Origin: Clostridium kluyveri DSM 555
GTDB taxonomy: Bacteria > Bacillota > Clostridia > Clostridiales > Clostridiaceae
Assembly: GCF_000016505.1 (NCBI RefSeq)
Contig: NC_009706.1
Coordinates: 1,922,001 to 1,986,000 of the forward strand
Length of the DNA: 64,000 nucleotides
Direction: 5' to 3'
How positions within the stretch are numbered: the stretch's first letter is position 1; each line of letters starts with the position of its first letter. This document shows positions 31,824 to 40,018 of the stretch, in pieces. The position numbers and the translations under genes were made by a program. Under the pieces are notes generated by a model. That model was given only the letters and a program-made list of their open reading frames with translations, ran no database searches and was not told the DNA's origin.

Positions 31824-31850
31824 AATAAAAAACACCCCGAAAGGTGTTTG
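31824..31850 (-). terminator. Second terminator after the lipoprotein gene
   Basis: On the minus strand, AACACC pairs with GGTGTT and is followed by TTTTATTTTG. Confidence 0.75.
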
Positions 31851-31867
31851 ATATCATTTTTGAATAT

Positions 31868-31897
31868 AAAAAAAGAACCACATGAGTGATTCTTTTT
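31868..31897 (-). terminator. First terminator after the lipoprotein gene
   Basis: AAAGAACCAC and GTGATTCTTT-type arms; on the minus strand TTTTTTTAT follows. Two terminators in a row insulate the lipoprotein gene from rha. Confidence 0.75.
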
Positions 31898-31901
31898 GAA
31901 A

Positions 31902-32738
31902 TTATTGCATATTCACTTCAAAAGTATAAGGCTCAAACTCTAAACTATAATCTGATGAAGAATGTCCTTCAAATATAAATTTGACACTTTCGCCATTAGC
32001 ATCTAAAGGTTTAAAAACTACCACGCCTTCCTCTTTTATTCCAGAAAGTATTTCTGTATTCAATTCAGGATATTTCCCATAAGAATCGCCCTTATCAAAT
32101 TGTTTATTGCCTTGAGTTGCCTTTGAATCATAAGTACTAAACATTACATTACCATTGGTATTGTTGGTTATAGTTAAATATGCCCTAGTATTTTCAGTCC
32201 CAAACTCTACTTTATTTAGCTTTATTACATATCCATGTTGATCAATCTCTTTATTTACGTCTATAGTTTTTATAGCCGGATCAAATGCTGTTGCATAGTC
32301 AGATTTTTCGATTTTACTTGCAACTATTACAGGAGCAGATATAGATCCCCCAAAAGCATTTTCTCCGTCATATTTCTTTTCTATTGTTCCCACTATATGA
32401 ATAATATCATCATTTTTTACATCTAAGTTAGGATCAGATATCTGTATTAATGTATTTTGTGTAGAGTTATCAGGATCGGCAAACGCCTGTATATATGTTC
32501 CATTTGCATCTTTTTCAGGTTCAGTAAAAATTTTAGCATAGTAGTCCACTTTTCTGCCCTTGAATTTATCTGGATCAGAGAACATTTGCTTAAATTCATC
32601 TTTACTCAAAAGGGTATCGTTTTGCTTAGTATCTTGAGAATCTGAATTACTATTGACTTGTCCACTCTCATTTCCGCAAGCCACAAGAATAATTGCCATT
32701 AACAGTATGGTCACAATAATTGATATTTTTTTTAACAT
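31902..32738 (-). CDS. Phage-encoded lipoprotein, 278 aa
   Basis: Residues 1-21 are a lipoprotein signal (hydrophobic ILLMAIILVACG, lipobox LVAC with Cys21), followed by an Asn/Ser/Gln-rich linker. Residues 45-140 resemble an OB-fold domain (FKGRKVDYYAKIFTEPEKD), and residues 145-278 a DUF4352/5067-like beta domain. It would be anchored outside the membrane. In a lysogen such lipoproteins can block superinfection; this role is inference. It is insulated by terminators on its 3' side. Confidence 0.8.
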   Translation of the reverse strand: MLKKISIIVTILLMAIILVACGNESGQVNSNSDSQDTKQNDTLLSKDEFKQMFSDPDKFKGRKVDYYAKIFTEPEKDANGTYIQAFADPDNSTQNTLIQISDPNLDVKNDDIIHIVGTIEKKYDGENAFGGSISAPVIVASKIEKSDYATAFDPAIKTIDVNKEIDQHGYVIKLNKVEFGTENTRAYLTITNNTNGNVMFSTYDSKATQGNKQFDKGDSYGKYPELNTEILSGIKEEGVVVFKPLDANGESVKFIFEGHSSSDYSLEFEPYTFEVNMQ

Positions 32739-32897
32739 AATTTAATCCCCCTTAATTCATACTTTATCAACAATATTGTAACAAATTGTATATATTTTGT
32801 CCAACCTATTCCATAATACAAGATTTATGGGGGAATTTCTATTAAAATGCACTTAGAAGAATACATCATTATTCCACCTAAAAGAGCCTCAATTATA

Positions 32898-33029
32898 TTA
32901 CTTATTTTTGAGCTTATTTTCTGCTTCTATTTCAATTTCAGCACTGGCCAGATACAGTTTTTGCTCGTATTCAGACATATTACGAAATTCTCTAAATTTT
33001 AAATTATGTCTTACCCATAAGAAATTCAT
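32898..33029 (-). CDS. Tail assembly chaperone, frameshift extension (GT-like)
   Basis: The frame is minus one relative to the upstream chaperone gene and has no stop back to the slippery site at 33059. After frameshift it adds 53 residues (LIRTRYRLYLMNFLWVRHN and then the acidic AEIEIEAEN end). It could also start at the ATG that overlaps the upstream stop (TGATG). Lambda GT-type extensions bind the tape measure. Total frameshift product is 195 residues. Confidence 0.75.
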   Translation of the reverse strand: MNFLWVRHNLKFREFRNMSEYEQKLYLASAEIEIEAENKLKNK

Positions 33030-33484
33030 CAAATAGAGTCTGTATCTGGTTCTAATGAGTTTTTTATCTCTTCTATATCCTCAGCTTCATCATTATAGCC
33101 ACTCAAATCAAAAACCTGTTCTATTAAGTTATCCATTTCTCCTGCCAATAATCGTCTTTTGATAACTTCTTTACCATTGCTAACGTTTAATGCAGCTTTT
33201 AGTTTCTCATTATTCCAATTAGGTGATACTGTAGCCTTTTCAATTATCTCCGCATTGAAATTTTCATCATCAAATACGTCTTTTTCAAGCTTGGAGCCTT
33301 TCACCTTTTCTGAATGTGTATTATCCTTTCTTATTTTACTTATTTGCTTGCCTGTTAGAGCCTTAAGTTTTATTGGTATTCCAAGTCTCTGTATAACAAC
33401 TGTTCTTGTAGGTACCTCTATTTCACCTAAAAGCGCATCTATAACATCATCTTCACTCATGTTTTGCATTTTTTCTATATCCAT
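33029..33484 (-). CDS. xkdN: XkdN-like tail assembly chaperone (G-like)
   Basis: A 151-residue protein that keeps the tape measure soluble before tube assembly. It shows the XkdN start (DDVIDALLGEIEVPTRTVVI), IPIKLKALTGKQI and the family's KRLLAGEMDNLIEQVF region. It follows the tail tube gene and HicAB. A slippery A AAA AAC lies near its 3' end. AGGAGGAGTTT precedes the ATG. Confidence 0.9.
   Translation of the reverse strand: MDIEKMQNMSEDDVIDALLGEIEVPTRTVVIQRLGIPIKLKALTGKQISKIRKDNTHSEKVKGSKLEKDVFDDENFNAEIIEKATVSPNWNNEKLKAALNVSNGKEVIKRRLLAGEMDNLIEQVFDLSGYNDEAEDIEEIKNSLEPDTDSI
33059..33065 (-). promoter_or_regulatory. -1 ribosomal frameshift slippery heptamer
   Basis: Minus-strand A AAA AAC is in the phase X XXY YYZ relative to the chaperone gene (codons ATA AAA AAC). 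The -1 frame is open through the downstream extension, as in the lambda G-GT system. Confidence 0.75.
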
Positions 33485-33521
33485 ATCTTAAACTCCTCCT
33501 AAATAATTATTTTAAAACATA

Positions 33522-33552
33522 AGAAAAGAACCACATTTAAGCGATTCTTTTA
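33522..33552 (-). terminator. Terminator after hicB
   Basis: On the minus strand, AAAAGAATCGC pairs with GTGGTTCTTTT and is followed by CTTATG. It separates hicB from the chaperone gene. Confidence 0.65.
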
Positions 33553-33565
33553 AAATTATTAACTA

Positions 33566-33964
33566 TTAATTTCTAATATTAAGCCTTTCTTTAATGGCTG
33601 ATTGTAATACCTGTGAAAAGTTAATTTTATTTTCTTCGGCTATTTTATTTAGCCACCTTGGTAAAGTCACATTTTTGTTGACAGATTTATTCATCATTTC
33701 GTTTCTAATATCAACCATATGGGCTGTAATAGGAACAACAAACTGACCTTTAGTAACTTTCACATCTTCAGGATTAGTTGCTGCAGGTATTTCTTCACCT
33801 TCATCCTCTAACCCCCACAGATAACCTTCAAGTAAATCTTTTGCCATATACATTGCTTCATCTAAGTTATCTCCAAACGTAGCACAGCCTAGATCGGGGA
33901 AATTAACACAATATTGATTTTCCTCTCTTTCAAATACAGCTGGGAAAGTATATTTATCTTTCAT
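33566..33964 (-). CDS. hicB: HicB-family antitoxin
   Basis: A 132-residue antitoxin that neutralises HicA. Residues 5-60 form the degenerate RNase-H-like HicB fold (PAVFEREENQYCVNFPDLGC, DEAMYMAKDLLEGYL), and residues 105-132 a ribbon-helix-helix DNA-binding tail (TLPRWLNKIAEENKINFSQ). GAGGTG is six bases before the ATG at 33964. It follows hicA, the normal order. Confidence 0.92.
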   Translation of the reverse strand: MKDKYTFPAVFEREENQYCVNFPDLGCATFGDNLDEAMYMAKDLLEGYLWGLEDEGEEIPAATNPEDVKVTKGQFVVPITAHMVDIRNEMMNKSVNKNVTLPRWLNKIAEENKINFSQVLQSAIKERLNIRN

Positions 33965-34009
33965 AAACAACACCTCAATAATTATTGATATATTTTATTA
34001 CCGCAAGAA

Positions 34010-34192
34010 CTATTTAATTCCTGCCTGTTTAAGTATCGCATTTAAAGTGCCTTTAGGAATATCACCTTTATGGTTCGGAACTGGCACTTTATTAGGTTTA
34101 TCCTTATGTTTGAAATACATATGAGATCCTCTTTGATAAGAATAATACCATCCAACTTCTTCTAGCTTTTTAACCAGTTCTTTGATTTTCAT
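34010..34192 (-). CDS. hicA: HicA-family mRNA interferase toxin
   Basis: A 60-residue dsRBD-fold toxin that cleaves mRNA. It starts MKIKELVKKLEEVGW and has the catalytic His24 in RGSHMYFKH and the C-terminal HKGDIPKGTLNAILKQ-type motif. The ATG at 34192 is chosen because it fits the family's N-terminus. It sits, with hicB, between the tail tube and chaperone genes, an unusual place that ties it to the structural operon. Confidence 0.92.
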   Translation of the reverse strand: MKIKELVKKLEEVGWYYSYQRGSHMYFKHKDKPNKVPVPNHKGDIPKGTLNAILKQAGIK

Positions 34193-34281
34193 AATTTTCC
34201 TTCTAACACCTATAATTTTAAGCGTGTTGTTTATGCGTGTCAAGGGATATTAATATATGCCCGAGCCTGCTTATTTTTTAT

Positions 34282-34698
34282 CTACTCAGCTTCTATTGCA
34301 TCCAAAAGTTCATAACCTGAAAAGTTAAAAGGTGTTTCCTCTTCTACAAGGTCCCCTGCTTTTAAATTTATTAACTGCAGCTTTGTAGCCATGCAATTTT
34401 TCAGCCTTATAGATTCATACCCATAAGCTTCAGGGTCATTAAGCTTGGTTATTATTTCAAACCTTTTAAATCCTCTTTTTATCATATCAGAAGTTACTTT
34501 ATAACCTTTCATGGTGCCGGTACCTTTTTTTGTACCTGCTTTATAGTCTGTCCAATCTGCCCCTAAAAGATTAAGTTCCTTAATATCTGATTCCACATCT
34601 GCTGTACACTCCTGCAGATTAGTTTGTTTAACTCCATCAACTAAAACTTCTCCAAAACGTCCATGTATCGTCCTTCCTGCCTCTAATACATCCGTCAT
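34282..34698 (-). CDS. xkdM: XkdM-like tail tube protein
   Basis: A 138-residue protein forming the inner tail tube. The start RTIHGRFGEVLVDGVKQTNL and the middle GTKKGTGTMKGYKVTSDM are diagnostic of the PBSX XkdM family. It directly follows the sheath gene, as in PBSX. AGGAGGG precedes the ATG. Confidence 0.93.
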   Translation of the reverse strand: MTDVLEAGRTIHGRFGEVLVDGVKQTNLQECTADVESDIKELNLLGADWTDYKAGTKKGTGTMKGYKVTSDMIKRGFKRFEIITKLNDPEAYGYESIRLKNCMATKLQLINLKAGDLVEEETPFNFSGYELLDAIEAE

Positions 34699-34716
34699 AT
34701 TTTATCCCTCCTATTC

Positions 34717-36135
34717 CTAGCTTATATAACCAGTTCCGTATATCTTTTTCATTACATTTATATAGTCTGCAGACCATTTCCAGAAGAATTCATCATCTTT
34801 TGCATTAGCCTGCAGGTCAGTGTCAACTTCAACCGTAAAGTCTCCCACTACCCCATTACTTTGCAGTGTTTCAAAATATTGCTTTAAGGCAGATATAACA
34901 ACTTTCTGTCCTAAATCTTCATTAGGGGTTTTTCCTATATAATCTCTCTTTGTGATGGTCGTATCTGCATTTACTGCGTGCATAAATCTAACAGCCCTTA
35001 TATATCCAAGGGACTCGCTCTGGTCTTCTCCATAAGACTTTAAGGTATTAACATCATCCACAACTATTGCATTCGTACTGGTCTGATCTCCTGAAAATAC
35101 TAAAGTGCCTGATTTTAAACAGTCCTCTATTTGATCTTTACTTAATTTAGGATGTACACCTTCAAATATAGTTTCTTTATTACAGATACTTTCTTTCATG
35201 GTTGTAGCAGCAATTATTCCTGCTACATAACAAGCACTTTCGGCAGGAGTATAAGTAACACCTTTGTAGATACCCCCATTGCCTACATTTACCACACATT
35301 CATCATTAAATGCCTTTGATTGTGTATTTGCATCATCAACAGTAGTACTTGACGAACCACCAAAACAGCCTATAACGTCATAACCTACAGATTTATTCCG
35401 GTCTATCCATGCTTGAACCGTTGTTTGAAGAGCAGTATCTTCTATACCATCCAATGTAAATACATTTACGGTATATTGCTCAAAAACACTCATTGCCTCC
35501 ACATAATTTTCATTTGTTATATTTTCAGTTCCATTGCTGCCACCTGTTAATGGTTGATTCACCACACTTGCTAAAGTACCATTACCATCTGCAACTTTAG
35601 TAGCTTTCAGCCATATATTTTCACTTTGTCCATTTATCTGTTTTACAATCTCATCTATAGTTCCAGATACCTTGAATGTATACAACCATCCAGTTCCTTC
35701 ATATAAAGTTATATCTGTTAAGGTTTCATCTGCAATATCGGTTTTAACAGAAACATTAAAAGCCCTTGTTGTAGGGTATAAAGTCTCAAGTTTTATGGCA
35801 TCTGCCGGAGTTGAAGTGGTATCCTTTAGTGTTATGCTTGGGACCTTTTCTTCTCCATCTCCCATCCTATATAAGAGAAGCTCTGAGGGCTGCCCCAAAA
35901 GAACTAATCTCCCAAGTCTATAGGCACTTAATGTACTATTACTTCCAAATGCCTTTATCAATTCCGATTCTGTACTTACAGAAGTAACTTTCTTCATAGG
36001 CCCCCAATCGCTCTTGACCGGCATAGCCACAACTCCCTTAGTGCCTTGTGTCAGCCTGTTTTCAGCCATCCATTTAAACCTATTGTAAAACCCTGGTATA
36101 ATCTGTTTATTCGTTTCACTCCAAGTTCCTGCCAC
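34717..36135 (-). CDS. xkdK: XkdK-like contractile tail sheath protein
   Basis: A 472-residue sheath subunit; contraction drives the tube through the host envelope. Key segments are ENRLTQGTKGVVAMPVKSDW, GGSNGTENITNENYVEAMS in reduced form and the C-terminal FFWKWSADYINVMKKIYGTG. Its presence makes this a myovirus. The gene follows the YqzN-like gene by one base. Confidence 0.94.
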   Translation of the reverse strand: MAGTWSETNKQIIPGFYNRFKWMAENRLTQGTKGVVAMPVKSDWGPMKKVTSVSTESELIKAFGSNSTLSAYRLGRLVLLGQPSELLLYRMGDGEEKVPSITLKDTTSTPADAIKLETLYPTTRAFNVSVKTDIADETLTDITLYEGTGWLYTFKVSGTIDEIVKQINGQSENIWLKATKVADGNGTLASVVNQPLTGGSNGTENITNENYVEAMSVFEQYTVNVFTLDGIEDTALQTTVQAWIDRNKSVGYDVIGCFGGSSSTTVDDANTQSKAFNDECVVNVGNGGIYKGVTYTPAESACYVAGIIAATTMKESICNKETIFEGVHPKLSKDQIEDCLKSGTLVFSGDQTSTNAIVVDDVNTLKSYGEDQSESLGYIRAVRFMHAVNADTTITKRDYIGKTPNEDLGQKVVISALKQYFETLQSNGVVGDFTVEVDTDLQANAKDDEFFWKWSADYINVMKKIYGTGYIS

Positions 36136-36136
36136 C

Positions 36137-36571
36137 TTATTTCACCTTCCTTTTTAGAAAATCTTCTATTAATTTCTTAAAACTTTCTTTTGTAAGTTCC
36201 TTTTCTTTACAATCAAACAAAGCACCCACTGCCACTTCTCTTTTATGGCCTGTAAGTGCTTTACTATTTTTAATTAAATCCTCAATTGGGTATTTAACTT
36301 CTGGCTTAGTTGTATTGACCTCCACTGTAGATATTGGCACACTTGAACTTGTACTACCACTTGATAATGTACTTGTTTTTATATCCACATTTGTAGTTGA
36401 AGCTTGTGTCTGAATATTTGCCCCACTAGAAATAGGTTTATCTTTTTTATCATCTACAGCACTATTTACAGATGTAACCGGTGTTGAACCTATACCACTA
36501 ATTGATGAAGTGTTAGCACCTGTGGTACTTTCAGTTGAAGTGGCTTTATCCTTTACGTTATCTTCTGCCAT
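36137..36571 (-). CDS. YqzN/YkzM-like protein with Ser/Thr-rich N-terminus
   Basis: A 144-residue protein. Residues 1-95 are a Ser/Thr/Val-rich low-complexity stretch (STVEVNTTKPEV); residues 96-144 (YPIEDLIKNSKALTGHKREV, then FKKLIEDFLKRKV) match the small YqzN-type protein that precedes sheath genes in PBSX-like phages. The long extension is extra compared with the usual roughly 60 residues. Confidence 0.75.
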   Translation of the reverse strand: MAEDNVKDKATSTESTTGANTSSISGIGSTPVTSVNSAVDDKKDKPISSGANIQTQASTTNVDIKTSTLSSGSTSSSVPISTVEVNTTKPEVKYPIEDLIKNSKALTGHKREVAVGALFDCKEKELTKESFKKLIEDFLKRKVK

Positions 36572-36574
36572 AAA

Positions 36575-37402
36575 TTACTCCTCCTTTATCGAACCCCTGC
36601 CATAGATTTTATTCATGACAGGAATATTTTTTCTCTTGATATTTTCAAGCCTGAAAAAATCCACGCTAAGTTGACCCACAGTAAATGGGTCTGCTTCTCT
36701 ATCTTCCCTTATGCTGCTTATGGTCAAATACCTTCTATCTGCTATATCCAAAGGTATCTTTGTATCCTGGATTAATTGACTTTCTACAGTATCAATAAAT
36801 TTATTGGCCATACTTTTATCTCTGCTCACAAAATGGCATCTTATAGTCTTCATAACCCTGTTAGCTCCAAGTGTTGCAGGAGATAAATCAGTTTTAAGTA
36901 CCCTGCACAATACAGAAGGTACCGCAAAATTTTTTACCCAGTACTCAGGATACACAGGAATATTTATAAGACCATTTATATAATTGGATACAGCTCCAAC
37001 CCACGAATCTACATAGGATTCACTTTCTTCATGAAGAGCTATAACGTTGAATTTAAGCCCCCTTGCAATAGCATCCCATTCTTCGTCTATAACATCATCA
37101 CCAATGGTTCCATTAAAAACACATGTATAACTTTCCCCTGTATCTTTTGTTATAGTCTGTAAATCCAATGCTGCTATAACTTTTTCCATCAAACTATCCA
37201 GGGTATTGAATGTCAGCCTCTTATCATAAAGCCATATCTGTATGCCTCTACTGTAGGATGTAGGATTGTTCTGTTTATCATCAGAGCCTTGAAGAATTAC
37301 AGCATAAGGCTTTTCTGTGGATTTATCAGGAACAGTAGGTTCATAACACTCTTTAAGCTCTGGAATACTATCCAGTAACTTTTCCCTTATTCCGTCACGC
37401 AT
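36575..37402 (-). CDS. Tail completion/terminator protein, two-domain
   Basis: A 275-residue protein with two halves. The first (residues 1-125) looks like a tail-terminator fold (LLDSIPELKECYEP, GIQIWLYDKRLTFNTLDSLM). The second resembles the XkdJ/YqbJ-type neck protein (FIDTVESQLIQDTKIPLDIA, DFFRLENIKR). It closes the neck between head and sheath. The doubled length compared with PBSX suggests fusion of two such domains; this is inference. Confidence 0.7.
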   Translation of the reverse strand: MRDGIREKLLDSIPELKECYEPTVPDKSTEKPYAVILQGSDDKQNNPTSYSRGIQIWLYDKRLTFNTLDSLMEKVIAALDLQTITKDTGESYTCVFNGTIGDDVIDEEWDAIARGLKFNVIALHEESESYVDSWVGAVSNYINGLINIPVYPEYWVKNFAVPSVLCRVLKTDLSPATLGANRVMKTIRCHFVSRDKSMANKFIDTVESQLIQDTKIPLDIADRRYLTISSIREDREADPFTVGQLSVDFFRLENIKRKNIPVMNKIYGRGSIKEE

Positions 37403-37405
37403 ATA

Positions 37406-37816
37406 CTAATCCTCCCATAATCTAATCACATCATCTCTGATTTTATATTTATTTTTTTCCATAGTAGGACCTACTGTTGCATATTTCTTGGTACCTGGAT
37501 GATGCACAAGCTTAACTGGATGATCTGCATCCTTCCAATATAAGGCTTTCTTATTCTTTGGCCTTATTATATGCGGTTTCGAACCATCTTCAAGCACTCC
37601 CCCGTATTCCACTCCATGACTTAAAGAAATAGTATATTCCTTATTTTCAACTTTCACATCTCCATGAAGCGACTGTCTGGCATGTGCTGACCTATCTTTC
37701 CATGGTGCATTCATTTTAGCTTCATTTTCTAAATTTCTTGCCCAATTATCACAGAAAGAATGCATTAAGGCATTTTTCCTATTTATAAAATCCAGTACAT
37801 TATCACTAAAAGCCAT
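37406..37816 (-). CDS. xkdI: HK97 gp10-like / XkdI-like neck protein
   Basis: A 136-residue head-tail connection protein. The middle has SAHARQSLHGDVKVENKEYT and then VEYGGVLEDGSKPHIIRPKN, typical of the gp10/XkdI family. The ATG at 37816 has AAGGTGATG before it and overlaps the upstream stop (TAATG). It probably forms the tail-side neck ring. Confidence 0.85.
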   Translation of the reverse strand: MAFSDNVLDFINRKNALMHSFCDNWARNLENEAKMNAPWKDRSAHARQSLHGDVKVENKEYTISLSHGVEYGGVLEDGSKPHIIRPKNKKALYWKDADHPVKLVHHPGTKKYATVGPTMEKNKYKIRDDVIRLWED

Positions 37817-38199
37817 TACATCACCTTCTCCAAGCCGCAATCATACCCACATATTTCTCCATTTATTATCTGTGGATACACATTTTTTACTTTCATATGA
37901 CCATAAGAACAGTCAAATTCTATTGAAGTTTTACTGTCTACACTTAAATCTGCTTCGCTGTCTGCAAGCATTCCATAGGCTGTATTTTTATAAGAAGTAC
38001 CTATTGTACCTGAAGAAACTGTTATACTGCTGTCATAAGTTTTCTGTGGAAATATCCTAACTGTTAAAGTTATATCTTTGGACACTTCTGCAAAATGACC
38101 ATTTACAATCTCTTTGACAACCTTAGTAAAAGATATTTCTGTAGGGTTTTGAGCTATGCTCCAGTTTATATCCCTTTTTCTTCTCTCTGCTGTAATCAT
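37816..38199 (-). CDS. XkdH-like head-tail joining protein
   Basis: A 127-residue beta-rich protein starting MITAERRKRDINWSIAQNPT, with a Ser/Thr-rich centre. It lies where PBSX has xkdH. The ATG at 38199 overlaps the upstream stop by four bases and has GTGGAG in front; the longer frame to 38250 lacks a ribosome-binding site. Family match is moderate. Confidence 0.75.
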   Translation of the reverse strand: MITAERRKRDINWSIAQNPTEISFTKVVKEIVNGHFAEVSKDITLTVRIFPQKTYDSSITVSSGTIGTSYKNTAYGMLADSEADLSVDSKTSIEFDCSYGHMKVKNVYPQIINGEICGYDCGLEKVM

Positions 38200-38525
38200 A
38201 GGTTTATCTCCACATCTGAACCAATTATAAAACTGCTTCTTCCGGTACACATTGACTTATATTTCTCTGCATTTTTGTAACATAGGTTTGCCACGTCAGT
38301 GATAGTTGAATATTGATATCTCTCTTGTCCAACTTGATATTGATTAGGAGTATCGATATTACTCTCCTGCATAGTGGCTTTCATCATCCATCCTTCGCTG
38401 GCGGCACAATATATACAGTCTGCATCAGATATTAGAGAATCCAGTTCATCATCAGTGAACGTCTTGCTGTCCCTATCGTTTAGCAACATTCTTAATTTTG
38501 TTCTTAAACTATCAGTGGGTGTCAC
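38196..38525 (-). CDS. Head-tail connector protein (YqbG-like)
   Basis: A 109-residue helical protein (LRTKLRMLLNDRDSKTFTD, DSLISDADCIYCAASEGW) of the type that forms the connector ring after the portal. It directly follows the capsid gene in transcription. GGAGGTGATATTG precedes the start. Confidence 0.8.
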   Translation of the reverse strand: MTPTDSLRTKLRMLLNDRDSKTFTDDELDSLISDADCIYCAASEGWMMKATMQESNIDTPNQYQVGQERYQYSTITDVANLCYKNAEKYKSMCTGRSSFIIGSDVEINL

Positions 38526-38570
38526 AATATCACCTCCATGAAAATAGAGTCCATTTAAAATTAATGAACC

Positions 38571-39605
38571 CTATCCTAAAGTTATTTCCTGTACATTTTC
38601 ATCTATGGCAGCATAACATCCCCTGTAAGCATATCCTACAATCTGCTGTTCCACTAATCTTGAAAGATCCCCCGCCTGTGATTCTATTTGAAGGTCCTGT
38701 TTCAAAAGCTCCTTGAATCCTCTCTTAGGTCTTATCAGGTAACACTTTCCATCAGTTACTCCTGGATATGAATAACTCTTTCTTCCAACTTGAGTAGCCC
38801 ATCCATCATAGTAAACTATTGAACTTATTCCACTTACAGCAGGATAAGTAGTGCCATTTATCTGATATCCACCTTTAAGCGCCATTTCAATATTATCCTT
38901 ATTCATACTGGATGCAAGTAAAACAGTACCTGGCCTTTTAGCCTTGTTACAATCAATTATTGCCTGGGTCAATGTTTTATAGTACCTTACCCACACGTCC
39001 TCATCAGCTGACCCCTGATATGGAGTTTTATTAGCTGTCTTGTAAGTATAGTTGATTATCGGAGAAAGATATATGTGGTTAAGAAGAGCATTATACGCTT
39101 CACCCATAGACCTGTTCAGTATATCCACAGAGAAATTATCATTAAAATCCTTCATTTCCTTTGTATATTCAAAACCAGCCGTATAAGTTAAAAGCCTTGC
39201 AGTTGGCCCATATTCAACTTGAAGGGCACCAAATTTAACTTCTTCCCCTTCCATATGCTCTGTAAATACTACCGTTCCGGTCAAAGCCCATTTTGCATCT
39301 ATAAGCTTTGGCATGGTTGGGTCTGAAAGCAAATCATAAATAGGAGAATATAAAAGTGGTATCTGCTCACGTCCAAGTTCAACGTCAAGTACCACTTTTT
39401 TTAACAAATCCTTATATTGTGCCAGGCTGTTGCTTCTTAGCATTTCCCCTATAGGTTTTGTAAGAACGTAAGTTTCCATTTCACCATTGACTATCTTTTT
39501 AGGAGCTAAATACTCTTTACCATTTAATTTAAAAGGTATTACGGTATCTATAGTCTGTGTTTTCTTTGCTTCTCTTAATGAATCTATACTATAAATTTTT
39601 ACCAT
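38571..39605 (-). CDS. xkdG: Major capsid protein (HK97 fold, XkdG-like)
   Basis: A 344-residue shell protein. It shows VKFGALQVEYGPTARLLTYT, a central helical stretch YNALLNHIYLSPI, and the C-terminal FKELLKQDLQIESQAGDLSR, as in PBSX-like major capsid proteins. It follows the cement gene and precedes connectors. The N-terminal 60 residues may act as delta domain. Confidence 0.9.
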   Translation of the reverse strand: MVKIYSIDSLREAKKTQTIDTVIPFKLNGKEYLAPKKIVNGEMETYVLTKPIGEMLRSNSLAQYKDLLKKVVLDVELGREQIPLLYSPIYDLLSDPTMPKLIDAKWALTGTVVFTEHMEGEEVKFGALQVEYGPTARLLTYTAGFEYTKEMKDFNDNFSVDILNRSMGEAYNALLNHIYLSPIINYTYKTANKTPYQGSADEDVWVRYYKTLTQAIIDCNKAKRPGTVLLASSMNKDNIEMALKGGYQINGTTYPAVSGISSIVYYDGWATQVGRKSYSYPGVTDGKCYLIRPKRGFKELLKQDLQIESQAGDLSRLVEQQIVGYAYRGCYAAIDENVQEITLG

Positions 39606-39620
39606 GTTTTATAAGCCTCC

Positions 39621-39998
39621 TTATACTTGTGGTCCTAATATGAACCATATTACATTGTTGCTGTCTTTGGCAGAGGATACAATCCCAACTTTTTTATTGG
39701 TACCAGCAGTTTCAGTTAAAACTTTACTGGTAGCATCAAAGTAAATCGAGGTACCTACTGCAAATTCCTCATCAGTCTTTATCTGATTTGTTTCATATTC
39801 TGCCTGTTCAATTGCAAGCACTACTTCTTCTCCCACTGCTGCATCTTGATTGGCAAGTCCAAAGAATCCTCCTATCTGATAAAAGTTTCCTTGTGCAACT
39901 TCCTCTGTAGCTGTAAGTCTGACTGATTTACCATCACTGATTTTTCCACTTGATATATTTATTATCGTACTTGGCGTAGGTTGTCCTGTAAATGCCAT
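39621..39998 (-). CDS. Capsid cement/decoration protein (DUF2190-like)
   Basis: A 125-residue beta-rich protein with LTATEEVAQGNFYQIGGFFG, EVVLAIEQAEYET and KVGIVSSAKDSNNVIWFILG, the pattern of DUF2190 head decoration proteins that bind the outer capsid. It lies just before the capsid gene. Confidence 0.85.
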   Translation of the reverse strand: MAFTGQPTPSTIINISSGKISDGKSVRLTATEEVAQGNFYQIGGFFGLANQDAAVGEEVVLAIEQAEYETNQIKTDEEFAVGTSIYFDATSKVLTETAGTNKKVGIVSSAKDSNNVIWFILGPQV

Positions 39999-40018
39999 CT
40001 ATAATCACTTTCCTTTCC

